A stretch of 64,000 nt of DNA. It comes from Raphanus sativus (Eukaryota > Streptophyta > Magnoliopsida > Brassicales > Brassicaceae). This document shows, piece by piece, positions 44,165 through 56,170 of this stretch. The stretch is taken from positions 23,786,293-23,850,292 of the forward strand of contig NC_079514.1 of the NCBI RefSeq assembly GCF_000801105.2, read 5' to 3'. Both the position numbers and the translations under genes were made by a program. Positions within the stretch are counted from its first letter, which is position 1, and every line of letters begins with the position of its first letter. The notes beneath the pieces are model-generated. The model did no database searches. It had not been told where the DNA came from and worked only from the letters and a program-made list of their open reading frames with translations.

Positions 44165-45518
44165 TGATATACCATGGATTTCACCCGTTTTTAACCATGG
44201 TATACAAGTATTTTATTGTATATTTAATCTGTTTTCTAGCCTGTTATGTATGTTTTCAGGTTCAGGAGCATTTTGTGAGAAAGTGATGTTTTTGGAGCAT
44301 TTTAGAGTACAAGAGATGATACACCCGAGTTGACCATTCAAGACTAAGTCAGAAGTCAACATTGCGATTACAATCGATCGATACTCATCCTGAGTTGTCG
44401 ATCGATGTAGCTGAGAAGATCCGCGTACTAGAAGATTATAATCGATCGATACACATTTAGTGTTGTCGATCGATATCGAGGACGAAATGGTTTAGCCGAC
44501 TACTTCACCAAGACTTCACCAAATTACGAGATTGCCCCTGACGAGTTTTTAACCTAATGGAAATGCTTAAATACTCCTGCTAAGTGCTTTTGACGGCAAG
44601 TTTGGAAACCCTTTGAAGCTTGAAGCTTTTCACAACCAAAGCAGAGAGTGTGAGAGAGAGACTAGAGTTTTATTTGTTTGAGAGAGATTGGAGAGATTTC
44701 TCATCTCCTTTTGTATTTTTACTTTATTCTATCTATGCAATTCTTTCATCTATCTATTGTTATGAATTGTTTAACTATGTCTGAGTAGTCTACTTGTTAG
44801 ATCTAGGGTTTAAATAGGTTTGTCGGATTAGCCCCAAGCTATAATTGCTAAGTTGTGATACTCATCAAATGGATTGTACCCTATGCTTGTTTTAGAGTAG
44901 CTAACTAGAACATAGATCACTAGGCTATAATTGCTAGCTATCCATTTGAGCGATGCATGTTTCCCGTTGAGAAGAACGACAGTTCCTCCTTGAGACCTCG
45001 CGGTCATATTCGGTTCGCGCCTAGGCAGATCTAGAAGCCGTCGATCGATACCCTACTGGTAAATCGATCGGCGCCGCGAAAGGTTTATCGCTCGATATCT
45101 CAAAAGGATATCGACCGACTCTTTTTCTGTGTCATCATGCGAAAGGTGTGGCCAGAGATCTAGATATTTTAACCAGTGATTCATTCACATATGTTAAGCG
45201 GCTGAGATCTATAGTATCATGCAAGCAACTTATTAAGGTATTTATAGAGATTATAATCTCCATTCCTGAATAGAAACCCTATGTCTAGCACTCTTTATCC
45301 CATTTTAAACAACCCTTCATATTGTTAGTTAGAGCAACTGCCTTACTCATTTAGGAATTGTTATTTTCATTTCTATCATATAAACCAACCTTGCCTAGGA
45401 TTGATTAGTAGGTTTTATTTAATTGGTTCCCTAGCTCCTCGTGATTCGATCCCTAAGTACTACAGCTGCACCTCTTATTTGAGAGAGTAAGCTCTACTGG
45501 GTAATTTGAGCACTATCA
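44165..45518 (+). repeat. Athila-like copy 2, 5' LTR (1354 bp)
   Basis: Starts TGATATACCATGG and ends CACTATCA. A short local replacement near 44922-44940 (CTATAATTGCTAGCTATCC) differs from both the 3' LTR and copy 1. It carries the same TCGATCGAT clusters. Confidence 0.93.
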
Positions 45519-45522
45519 AATT

Positions 45523-45540
45523 TGGCGCCGTTGCCGGGGA
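45523..45540 (+). other. Primer-binding site, Asp-tRNA type
   Basis: TGGCGCCGTTGCCGGGGA, four bases after the LTR, as in copy 1. Confidence 0.9.
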
Positions 45541-45630
45541 GCTTTGATCGCCATTAGATTTAATCGTATTAATCTTAGGTTTTTCTTTTACCCCTTTTCT
45601 TATTTAAATTTTTCTTGTCTTTTCAGGTAC

Positions 45631-47844
45631 ATGCCCAGCAGTATCAGAAGCAACAAGGAAAATCAACTATTATTCTCAGAGGATCCTGCATACTTGGAAC
45701 GCTCAATCCGCAAAGACCTACGCTCCGCATCGATCGACAGAACCGCATTACCGTCGACTGATACTCACGTTTAACAGTCGACCGACACTCAGACAGCACC
45801 GTCGACCGATACCGTTCACCGATCAACATCGATCGATACTTCTAACCGTATATCGATCGACACTACTCCGCGAAGCATGGTCGCGATTGTCATTCTCACG
45901 CAGGGCGAGAATGGAAACCTGTATGACTAAGATGGTCATCTGCGTAATGCAACAGGTCAGAAGCTAGATGCACAGGGAAACATAATCCCTGAAACTGAAG
46001 CTGAGGCTACAGGAGAAGCTCAAACACGATCGTTGGCAGACTATAACCGTCCAGACGAGTACTACACCAACAGATCAGCTATTCGACTTCAAGAGATTCA
46101 AAAGCCGAACTTCGAGCTCAAGCCTCAGTACTACTCTCTCGTGTCTCAGATACCTTATTCTGGGCAATCACACGAGCATCCTATGGACCATCTGGAGAGG
46201 TTCGAGGATCTTATCGCTGCTATTCGTATGGATGGAGTCCCCGAGGACTACCTACTCTGCAAGCTCTTCAAATACTCACTTATTGGAGAAGCTTCGCACT
46301 GGCTCAAGCAGCTACCTACAGGATCACTGACATCCTGGGCCGACATCAAGAACGCCTTCCTGCGTAATTTCTTTGATGAGGCACGCGCTGAAGACTTAAG
46401 GAGCAAAATAGCCACATTCGCGCAAAAGCCTAGTGAGACTTTTAAAGACGAGTGGATCAGATTTAAGTTCTTCCAGCGAGACTGTCCACACCATGGATTC
46501 AATGAAGTGCAGCTGTTAAGCACTTTTTATCAGATGGCTCCTGATACTGCTAGTGAGGGGAACTTCAACACTAGGAATCCAATAGAGGCTATGAGACTTA
46601 TTGAGAACCTAGCCAACAGCAGCAGCACCAAGAACACTGACTCTGACAAGAAGAAATCGGTTGCAGCCATCGGTGAAGACCAGATGAATGAAGTCAGAGC
46701 CAAGATAGATGCTTTACAAGCATTTCTGGGACAACCAGTCTGCTCAGCACAAGAAGGAGAGGTTAGAGAGGATGATACAGAGGAAGATGTGAACTACATT
46801 GGAGGTACTGGATTTCAGAGATATGGAAACCAGAGTGGAAACAAAAACTTCTTTGGCAGTGGTCAGAAGAGTAACTACAACCAGAGTTCACAGTATCAGA
46901 AACCCTTCACCGACACAAGGAACTACAACAACTCAGCTTACCAAAACCCACCGCCACCCACCCAGGAGAGTAAGTTTGATGCCATGATTGATAGAGTTCT
47001 GGAAGGCCAGCAGAAGCTTATAGTAGACTTCAATGGGAAGATTGATTCTGTCTTTAACAATCTGACCACGAGGATAGATACCATCTGCACTCAAGTTAAG
47101 AAACTTGAGACACAGATTGTCCAGACTGAAGACTCTATCAGGAGGATTGGAACTTCTAAGGAAGTAGGGGAAGGAAATAGGAAACACCACGTCAATGCTA
47201 TCATAGATGATGATTTCTGGGAAGTGGTGAAACAGGAGAAGCTACAAGAAGGAGACTTTGAAGTAGAAAGTTCGCTAAGTCTCAGTGGATCGCAATGGTG
47301 TCGATCGACACCAACTAGTCCACATCGATCGACATCGACGATGTCATTTCCGGATACGCTTGCAGACTGCAACGCGGTTAGGTTATTGACACATGCTGAA
47401 TTCACGGCTTCTCATCCATACCCACCCACCCACACCTACGAAGATATCGACCGACGAGACGAGCCACTCATCGATCGACAAAATGAAGAGAACCGTATCG
47501 ATCGACCCTATTCTCCACCTATCGATCGACTCGCACCTCTCATATACCGAGTGCAACTACCATCGATAGACTGCAACAGAATCAATGCACTCAGACCCAC
47601 ACCGAAACCACAAACTAACCCTACAGAGATCACTGGTAACCCTTCAGACACTACACCTACATTAGAGGGAACTGAAGGAAGAAGGTTAAGGAGTCGGAAG
47701 GAGAAGATTCCTAAGAACCTTAAGAGGGAAGCTAATGAGAAGGAGATTGATGGTTTCACTAAAAGAGTTATCGGAATCCAATTTCGAGGAGGTTTATTTC
47801 ACAAAGAGATTGTGGATGTTCTTCAGAGAAACAAGGGAGACTGA
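45631..47844 (+). pseudogene. gag: Athila-like copy 2 gag and linker, broken start and end
   Basis: The family start ATG is at 45631 (MPSSIRSNKENQ), but TAA stops follow at 45772 and near 45928. The open part is 46033-47844. It holds the Gag domain (LLCKLFKYSLIGEASHWLK, ADIKNAFLRNFFDEA, RFKFFQRDCPHHGF), a Gln/Asn-rich stretch, the coiled-coil-like KIDSVFNNLTTRI segment and the linker toward the protease, uninterrupted where copy 1 has a stop and a 127-bp deletion. An 11-bp deletion at ~47784 relative to copy 1 throws the protease out of frame. In this linker the palindrome is read as RST (47301-47340) and as IDR (47478-47530). Confidence 0.87.
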
Positions 47845-49182
47845 AACTGACATTAGGAGAAGGTTTGACAATGTCAGAGAAGAGATGAGGAAAAGGATTA
47901 CTTTGCTAAAGAAGAGTGATCCTGGGAAGTTTGCAATACCCTGTGTGGTACAAGGGATTGAATTTCCTCATGCACTATGTGACACTGGTTCATCAGTCAG
48001 CATCTTACCAAAGGTCATGGCAGACCATCTGGGCCTGCAAGTAGAGCCTTCACCAGAGATCTTTACTTTCGTGGATTACTCTCAGAGAAACTCCGGAGGC
48101 TTCGTCAAAGACCTGGAGGTACATATTGGTGATGCTATCGTCCCTGTGGCTTTTCATGTCCTAGACATCAAGCTAAATTGGAACTCTTCCCTCTTACTTG
48201 GAAGAGCATTTATGGCTACAGTAGGAGCCATATGTGACATGAACACCAACATGATGTGCTTGACTATGATAGATCCAGATATCCACTACGACCCTGTCAA
48301 GCTTGACAAACCACCAGCCAAATTAGTGTTACAGGAAGATGATACTGGTATCATCGCAGTTTGTCATTGTGAAGTTGAGTACGAGATAGAGTACTCGGGA
48401 TCGATCGACAGTACTTTGACATCATCGATCGACACATTCAAGTCAGAGGAGATCGACAACAACAATGGATCATCGATCGACAGAGACCCACCAGATGATG
48501 AACTCGATCTACCAGATCATTGCTTCTCGAATTTCGCCATCCCACCCAACTGAAAGGAAGATTATTACTCAATAAGGAGTTGGGCAGATAGCGGATTTCA
48601 TGAGAGTTTTGCAGTAGACATAGCCACCTCTTCCCACAGTGGAGACCACAGTGAAGAATATGATGAAGACTATTGGGAAGAGAGAGCTTGGGAAATCTAC
48701 TTGGAGAATGACAGATTTGCACCACAATCGATCGACATCAAACACCCACCATCGACCGATTATCTACTTCATCCAGCAAAACGACATCGTCCATCGATCG
48801 ACATTGCCAGTATAATATCGATCGATATTAACACGGACGACTTAAAGGACAAAATCAGAATTTCACTGATTAGGGCAACACATGGGTATAAAAGGTTGAC
48901 AACTCAAGCCACAAAAATTCAAAACTTTTCACCTTCTACGCAGCAGCTTCCAGCATTCAGAGATTCATCAATGGAAGATTGCAACAACATGATCAATCAA
49001 TCCAACCGTGCAGCTAGACGTGCACCATCGACCGCCACCACCACACACCCATCGATCGACACCATCAACAGAGCTCAACCGAGATCTCATGAACCTTATG
49101 ATATCAGGAACGTTTCACTAACACCTGATGAATTTGGAATTTTCAGGGACACAGATGGCTATGCAAGAGCTATGGATGGAAG
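47735..49182 (+). pseudogene. Athila-like copy 2 protease and SID-rich region, left part
   Basis: ORF 47735-48553 contains the aspartic protease (ALCDTGSSVSILPKVMADHL, then LLLGRAFMATVGAICDMN), practically identical to copy 1. TGA at 48551 replaces CGA of copy 1. After it the SID-rich frame continues to SLTPDEFGIFRDTDGYARAM at 49180, where Tekay C interrupts. Motif words SIDS, SIDT and SIDR are regular. It continues at 57924. Confidence 0.85.
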
Positions 49183-50930
49183 TGTCATGTCCCTAGTTCT
49201 AACTAAGGCATCCGGACAGGCCATGGTGCGGGGAGATGGGCTGGCCAGGTTATAAAGACCTAAAGGCAAGCGTATCATGGTCTAAACTAAGGGTTAAGTG
49301 CATCAGGAAGCTGAGACTTGACCAGAATAAGAAGAAAAGGAGGAAATGGTAGCTGGATGAGTGATCCGGAAGCTGGACATGGTCCGGAAGCAGCTCAATC
49401 AGCTAGGTGGAGCTGGTAGGAAGCTCACATAGTCTTGGGCAGCTCACAGGAGCTGGAGGAGTAGCTCACTCAGATCAGGCAACTAGTACTCAGCTGAACT
49501 CAGCTGGACGGAGTGATGGAGTCTTGACCGGTCATTGCGGACCATGAGTGATGGTCATGGACCGGATGCTGGTCATGGGTGTCCGTTGGGTCTAGGTTGC
49601 TTGGGCAAGGGAGCTGAGCTTGTGGGCAAGCATTTGGGCTTGAGATCGATCAGCCCAAAGGAAGAAAGGGACGGTTTGCAAAGCGGTTGGGCGGTTTTGG
49701 GCGAAAAGGTGTCCGTTGGCCAAATGGCCAATCACATCGTCCGGACGGTTGGCAAGCCTCTTCCCTATAAATAAACCCCTCCTCTGTCGACATAAATCAT
49801 CAGAAACATAAGGGGAAACTCTGCCCAAATCTCTACAGAATCAAAGAGAGAAAAGAGAAGTGTGACCGCAAGGCAGTCCGTGTGAAGGCAAGGTGATTCC
49901 GGTGGGTTCTAAGCCGTGGGCAAGAGAGACTTGATCGGAAATGGATACCAGAGGAAAGGATAAGGCTGCAGAGAAGAGTGTGGGGGCTTCCGAACACACA
50001 CCTAAGGTACTGGATGCAAACCAAGTACAAGCCGCCTGAAATCATCCATCCGGATGGTTTGGCCGTTTGATCCATGAGTGGATGGTTGCATCTATTGTTC
50101 TTATTCTGTCAATATATCCCTTCTCTATCATATTCTGAAGTTATCTATGAGTCTAAACTCATGAACACGCCACCAAGGCTTGGTTAGATCAGAGTAATCT
50201 CTCCATGGCCTTGGTTGGGCATGTATGATCCGATCTCATGCTTCCAGTGGGAGTTATTGGGATTTGGCGTTTGATATCTCTTAGTGGGGATTTATAATGA
50301 ATTATCAAAGTGATAGAATAATTTTATAACATTGATTTCGAGATGGTACCATGAGGCCGGTTAGGTTGTTCATGGCCAAGATCAACATGATCAAGACCGG
50401 TTCTGGGAAATCCGCTTGGACCATTCTCTTAATCATGATTTATCATGATTTATCATGTAGTTAAATTAGTTTTTGGATGAGTAAATGAATGGGTCACAAA
50501 TCGGCCAGAAATAGGCTAAGTGTCCGAACCATGCTTAGGATTGTAATTGCTAGGATATCGGTCATGATTCTTATGCATATGTGTTGTGGGTTTTGATTTC
50601 AGGTTCTGACAGGGACCGTGGTAAGGCTAAGGAGCCATGAAGACCTTGGCCGTGTGGGATGTGTGATGTAGTATTTGTTGTTTACATTTGGATTTATCAT
50701 AGCCTATTGTTCAACTGAATGATTTGAATACTTTGTATGGATCACATTTGACATATATATAATTTGATTGTTTGCCTTAAGCTTCCGCATTGTTTTATTA
50801 TTACATGAACCTCAAATGCTTGAAAAATGACTAAGTAAAGATTAAACTTAAAACCGGCTGAATTACACTTAGAATTAATAGGTAAGGCCGCGGACTGGTT
50901 GGATCATGGAATCCAGGTTTGGGTCTTACA
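49183..50930 (+). repeat. Tekay C 5' LTR (1748 bp)
   Basis: Bases 49298-49505 hold about twelve AGCT tetranucleotides (AGCTGGA, AGCTCAC). TATAAATA is at 49766-49773, so the start of RNA is expected near 49800. An acceptor-like TGATTTCAG/GTTCTGAC is at 50595-50610. Both this LTR and the 3' LTR contain the ATG-led 22-codon stretch at 49941. Confidence 0.94.
49941..50006 (+). CDS. Possible first exon of Tekay C Gag, inside the LTR
   Basis: ATG at 49941 reads MDTRGKDKAAEKSVGASEH then TPK to AAG at 50006, followed by the donor-like GTACTG. Joining to an acceptor-like TTGTTGTCCTAAG (ending 51103) continues in phase 0 into GTKKKSRKAKEG, the start of the Gag frame. That frame has no convincing ATG of its own: the ATG at 51080 lies in the T-rich pre-acceptor tract. 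An alternative acceptor is at 50602. The exon is inferred from frame and composition only. Confidence 0.4.
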
Positions 50931-50933
50931 AGT

Positions 50934-50945
50934 TGGTATCAGAGC
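50934..50945 (+). other. Primer-binding site of Tekay C, Met-tRNA type
   Basis: TGGTATCAGAGC, three bases after the LTR. Confidence 0.92.
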
Positions 50946-51103
50946 ATGCTTGATTCTAGGCTGTTGGGTTAGGGCAGGTCATCACACATCCGGCTGGGTC
51001 TCATGGCAGGTTTTGGGTTTTGGTTAACATGATATTGCTTAAGGTTTGCAAATAAAAATGTTAATCTAACCTTTGCCTTGTGTTTTGTCTTTGTTGTCCT
51101 AAG

Positions 51104-52634
51104 GGAACTAAGAAGAAGTCTCGGAAGGCTAAGGAGGGGACAGGGGCGTCCGGAACAGGAGATGCCTCAGTGCCCAATCCGCAATTGTTGCTGTCAGTTC
51201 CACCTACTGGCCAGACCAGTGAGGCTATCCTGACTGAAACCCAAGTGAATCAGACTGAGGTTCAGCTGGGTGGAGAGAACAGACAGTTGGACGAGACCGG
51301 GCAACCACTGAATGCAGCTGGAAGTCAGCTAGGAGCAACAGGTGGGCAGCAAAGGAATGATCAGGAAGGTGAGGCTGAGTCCTCAGAGACTGGTAACCGG
51401 GCTGATCCAAACATCCAAGGAGATGGGAGGATTGGACCGGATGAAACAATGGCTGAACCAACCATGAAGCAGATACTTGATGCAATCAAGTTGATGGGAA
51501 GTCAGATGCTGGCTATGACACAAGTGTTCACACCAGTTGTGAATTCATCTATGGGTCAGACTACTCAAGCACCTGTGATAGCTCCTGGAGTTGGTGTGAC
51601 TGGTGGATATGTGGCGCCTCTTGCTGAGGTGATTGAGTTGGATCCACCAGTTGGGACAACTAAGAAGGTTGATTACCTGAAGGTGCTTGAGCACATCACC
51701 CGTTTGGGAACCAAACACTTTGCTGGAAGTGCTGATCCCATGGAGGCAGATGAGTGGAGGGACCGGCTGGCTAGGAACTTCAGGTCTACAAGGTGCCCTG
51801 AGGAGTACCAGAGAGACATAGCAGTGCACTTCCTGGAGGGAGATGCACACAACTGGTGGCTGTCCCTAGACAAGCGCACCAATGGTTCCATTGTGAAGTT
51901 CTCTGACTTTGAAGTTGAGTTCAACCACAAGTACTTTCCAGCTGAAGCATGGGACCGTTTGGAAGCTAAGTTCCTGGACTTGGTTCAGGGCAAGCGGTCA
52001 GTAAGGGAGTATGAGGAAGAGTTCAACCGGCTCAGGAGGTATGTGGGTAAGGAACTTGAGGATGAGAAGGTTCAGGTCAGCAGGTTCATAAGGGGCTTGA
52101 GGCCTGAGCTTAAGACTTATTGCTCAGTCCGTACCTTCAACACAGTCTCTGAGTTGGTGGAAAGGATGGCAATGCTGGAGACCAATCTGGCTGAGGAGAA
52201 CAAACACAAGCTTAAGAGTGTGGTGGTGTCTTCTTGTCAGAGTGGTGATAAGAAGAGAAAGAGGGATGCGGCTGAAGGGGGTAAAACCTCAAGTGGTAGG
52301 CCAGAGTGTCCCAAGTGTGGTAAGCACCATGGAGGAGAGTGCTGGAAGGCAATGGGAGCTTGTACCCGTTGTGGCAAGATGGATCACTCAGCTCGGGATT
52401 GTCCTGGTCCGGATAGGAACCGTGGGCAAGGCTCGACCAGTGAAGCCAGGACTTGTCATCAGTGTGGTAAGAAAGGGCATTTCCGTGTGGACTGTCCCCA
52501 GTTACAAACTGGACAAGGCAAGGGCCGTGTTGAGAACAACCGGCCAGACCACAAGCAAGGCCAAACTTCAGCACCTCGAGTCTATGAGCTTTCAAGGGAT
52601 GTGGATGAGTCCGGACCCTTCAAGGCGATCACTG
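51104..52634 (+). CDS. gag: Tekay C Gag
   Basis: The open frame covers 51080-52711, with the coding part likely from GTKKKSRKAK at 51104. A low-complexity Gln/Gly/Thr-rich N-terminus runs to ~51420. The Gag capsid domain is at about 51700-52190 (DPMEADEWRDRLARNF, then HNWWLSLD, FEVEFNHKYFP and YEEEFNRLRRYV). Three Cys-rich knuckles follow at ~52305-52500 (CPKCGKHHGGEC, CTRCGKMDHSARDC, CHQCGKKGHFRVDC). Unspliced RNA gives Gag ending at TAG 52709-52711; spliced RNA would extend into protease. Gag assembles particles and binds RNA. The frame is intact in this copy. Confidence 0.88.
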
Positions 52635-52735
52635 GTAAAATTCTAAAACCCATTCTTTTTAAATTTTTAAATTTACTAGAATGGCATGGTATGGAATCTA
52701 GGATGGACTAGATACTTAGTGAAGGTCTTATGTAG
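52635..52735 (+). other. Intron-like segment between Tekay C gag and protease (101 bp)
   Basis: The Gag side ends GCGATCACTG at 52634, followed by GTAAAATTC. The segment is A/T-rich and ends CTTATGTAG at 52735. Removal gives ACT-G|GG-ACC, joining KAITG to [19 protein letters not shown]. Because 101 is not a multiple of three, gag (51104-) and pol (52736-) lie in different frames and only removal aligns them. The stop at 52709 lies inside. It occupies the same position as 10153-10281 in Tekay A. Confidence 0.75.
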
Positions 52736-54548
52736 GGACCTTATGTATTGGTGGTGTGGAAACACATGTATTATTTGATACTGGAGCTACACATAGTTTT
52801 GTGAGTCCAGATATGATTGGAAAAGCTATGTTCCAAATGGGAACTAGGGATGATCTTGGCTTGGTGGGTGCAGCCGGTGGGCAAATGATGCACCCACTAG
52901 GTCTAGTCAAAGACATTCCAGTAATGATCCATAGTAAGGCAATGCCGGTGGATCTGATTGTGGTCCGCCTTAAGAATCACGAGGTGATCCTAGGTATGGA
53001 CTGGCTTGGCAAGAATCGGGCCACCTTAGACTGTCATCGAGGAAGGGTGCAGTTTGAGAGTGGGTGTGGACCCCCGATCAAGTACCAAGGTATTAATCCG
53101 GCCTCTGGATGCTTAGTGTTATCAGCAGTCCGAGCGGCAAGGATGCTGGAACAAGGTTGTGAGGCTTATATAGCCACAATCACCACTAAGGAGGTCGTAG
53201 GGGATGGTGGCCCGGACGGGATACCGCTGGTCAGTGAGTTTGATGATGTGTTTAGGTCACTACAGGGCATTCCCCCTGATAGGTCAGACCCATTCATAAT
53301 AGAACTGGAACCAGGGACGGCCCCAATGTCAAAGAGCCCATACCGCATGGCTCCAGCTGAGATGGCTGAGCTAAAGAAACAACTTGAAGAGTTGTTGGAT
53401 AAAGGGTTTATACGCCCAAGTGTATCACCATGGGGCGCACCAGTCCTCTTTGTTAAAAAGAAGGATGGTAGCTTCAGGTTGTGCATTGATTATAGAGGGC
53501 TGAACAGGGTTACTATAAAGAACAAGTACCCTTTGCCCAGGATTGATGAGTTGCTAGATCAACTGAAAGGAGCCAAGTGGTTCTCAAAGATTGATTTAGC
53601 ATCAGGTTATCATCAAATCCCCATTGCATCAGAAGATGTAAAGAAGACAGCTTTCCGGACTAGATATGGCCACTATGAGTTTGTGGTTATGCCATTCGGA
53701 TTGACTAATGCACCAGCAGCCTTCATGAAGATGATGAATGGAATCTTCAGAGAGTACTTAGATGAATTTGTAATCATCTTCATTGATGATATACTGGTAT
53801 ACTCTAAGACTCGAGAAGACCATGAGAGGCATCTCAGATTGGTGTTGGAGAAGCTGAGAGAGCAACAATTGTTTGCCAAGCTAAGCAAGTGTAGCTTCTG
53901 GCAAAAGAGCATTGGTTTCCTAGGACACATAGTGTCTGAAGGGAGTATCAGTTGATCCAGAGAAGATCAAATGTATACAAGAATGGCCAAGACCAAAGAA
54001 TGCCACTGAAGTGAGGAGCTTCTTGGGTTTGGCCGGATACTACAGAAAGTATGTCAAGGGGTTTGCAAGTGTGGCACAACCTATGACACAACTTACTGGC
54101 AAAGATGTCAAGTTCATCTGGTCAGAAGCTTGTGAAAAGTGCTTTAAGGCCTTGAAGGACATGCTGACCAGTGCACCAGTCTTGGTGTTGCCTGAGGCAG
54201 ACCAACCATATGTGGTGTACACAGATGCATCCATTACTGGATTAGGCTGCGTACTCACACAGAATGGGAAGGTCATAGCTTATGCCTCAAGACAACTCAG
54301 GAAGCATGAAGGCAACTACCCAACACACGACCTGGAGATGGCCGCAGTGGTGTTTGCCTTGAAGATATGGAGATCATACTTGTATGGTGCCAAAGTACAA
54401 ATTCTCACAGACCACAAAAGCCTGAAGTACATCTTCACTCAACCTGAGTTGAATTTGAGACAAAGGCGGTGGATGGAGTTCGTGGCCGACTATGATTTGG
54501 ACATTGCCTATCACCCAGGCAAGGCCAATCTAGTGGCAGATGCTTTGA

Positions 54549-54570
54549 GCAGGCGTAGAGCAGGCGTAGA
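54549..54570 (+). repeat. 11-bp tandem duplication in RNase H-integrase linker
   Basis: GCAGGCGTAGA occurs twice in tandem (54549-54559, 54560-54570). The extra 11 bases shift the frame between RNase H and integrase. Confidence 0.9.
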
Positions 54571-56156
54571 GCTGAGGTATCAGCTGAGAAGGAAGCAGAG
54601 ATCTTGGAAGGGATAGTCCGGTCACTGCACTTAGACACCTTGGCTAGTGAGGATGAGCCTTTGGGTCTAGAGGCGGTAAACAAGGCTGATCTACTTACCA
54701 GAATCCAACAAGCACAAGGCTTGGATGAGAACTTGCAAAAGGTTGCAAAGAATGACAAGACTGAATATCAAGTCACAAGTAATGGTACCATTTTGGTACA
54801 TGGGCGGGTTAGTGTCCCTGGTGACCGGGGACTAAAGGAAGAGATTATGAGCCAGGCTCATAAGTCTAAGTTCTCAGTGCACCCGGGCCTAAATAAGATG
54901 TACAAAGACATCAAGAGGTATTACCATTGGATCAGGATGAAAGCTGACATTGCTGAGTGGGTGGCCAAGTGCCCTACTTGTCAATTGGTCAAGGCTGAAC
55001 ATCAGGTTCCAAGTGGTTTACTACAAAACCTTCCCATACCAGAATGGAAGTGGGATCACATCACAATGGACTTTGTGACTGGCTTTCCCACAACCAGAAA
55101 CAAGAAGGATGCAGTATGGGTGATTGTGGATCGCCTAACCAAATCTGCACATTTCATACCCATCAAGAAAGGTGATGGAGTGGATGAAATTGTAAAGATC
55201 TACTTAGATCAGATTGTGAGGCTGCATGGAGTGCCGGCCAGTATAGTCTCAGATAGAGACCCAAGGTTTACTTCTTATTTCTGGAGAGCATTCCAAAAGG
55301 CTCTAGGAACAAGAGTGAACATGAGCACATCCTATCATCCTCAAACGGATGGTCAGTCAGAAAGGACCATCCAAACACTAGAAGACATGCTAAGGGCATG
55401 TGTTCTTGATTGGGGTGACTCATGGGAGAAGCACTTACCACTGGTGGAGTTTGCATACAACAACAGCTTTCACACCAGCATAGGTATGTCTCCTTATGAA
55501 GCATTGTATGGGCGGCCTTGCAGGACACCTTTATGCTGGACCCAAGTGGGGGAGCGCAGCATAATAGGTCCTGAGATTGTGGAAGAGACCACAGAAAAGA
55601 TTAAACTGGTCAAGGAGAAGATGAAGGAAGCTCAAGACCGCCAAAAGAGCTATGCTGATAAGAGAAGGAAACATCTTGAGTTTGAGGTTGGTGATCTAAT
55701 CTATCTCAAGATGATTACCTTCAAAGGTAGGGCAAGAGTTTCTGGAAGAAGGAAACTAGACCCAAGGTTCTTAGGTCCACTCAGGATACTTGAAAGAGTT
55801 GGGGGCAGTGGCTTACAAACTGGACTTGCCATCTGAAATGGATGCTTACCATAATGTATTCCATGTGTCTCAACTAAGAAAGTGCCTAACGGATCAAGAC
55901 ATTGTTTTGCCAGAAATTCCAAAAGATCTTGGTAAGAACCTCACCTTAGAAACAAGGCCGGTTCGGATCATAGATCGGATGGAAAAGGCAATGAGAAAGA
56001 AGACAGTTACTATGCTAAAGATTGTATGGGAATTCAATGGCAAAGACATTATCACTTGGGAAACAGAAGCAAGAATGAAAGCTGAGTATCCTGAGTGGTA
56101 TAGTCAGTATGTGGTTGGAGAATCATCAAGTATGAACTCGGGGACGAGTTCCTTCC

Positions 56157-56170
56157 AAGTGGGGGAGACT
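56157..56170 (+). other. Polypurine tract of Tekay C
   Basis: AAGTGGGGGAGACT abuts the 3' LTR at 56171. Confidence 0.88.

Noticed and set aside
46248..46523. Minus-strand ORF repeated at 24531-24806
   Set aside because: Antisense shadow of the conserved Gag domain in both Athila-like copies.
49535..49774. ORF repeated exactly at 56523-56762 as a duplicated gene
   Set aside because: Both are the same stretch of the Tekay C LTRs, upstream of or over the TATA box.
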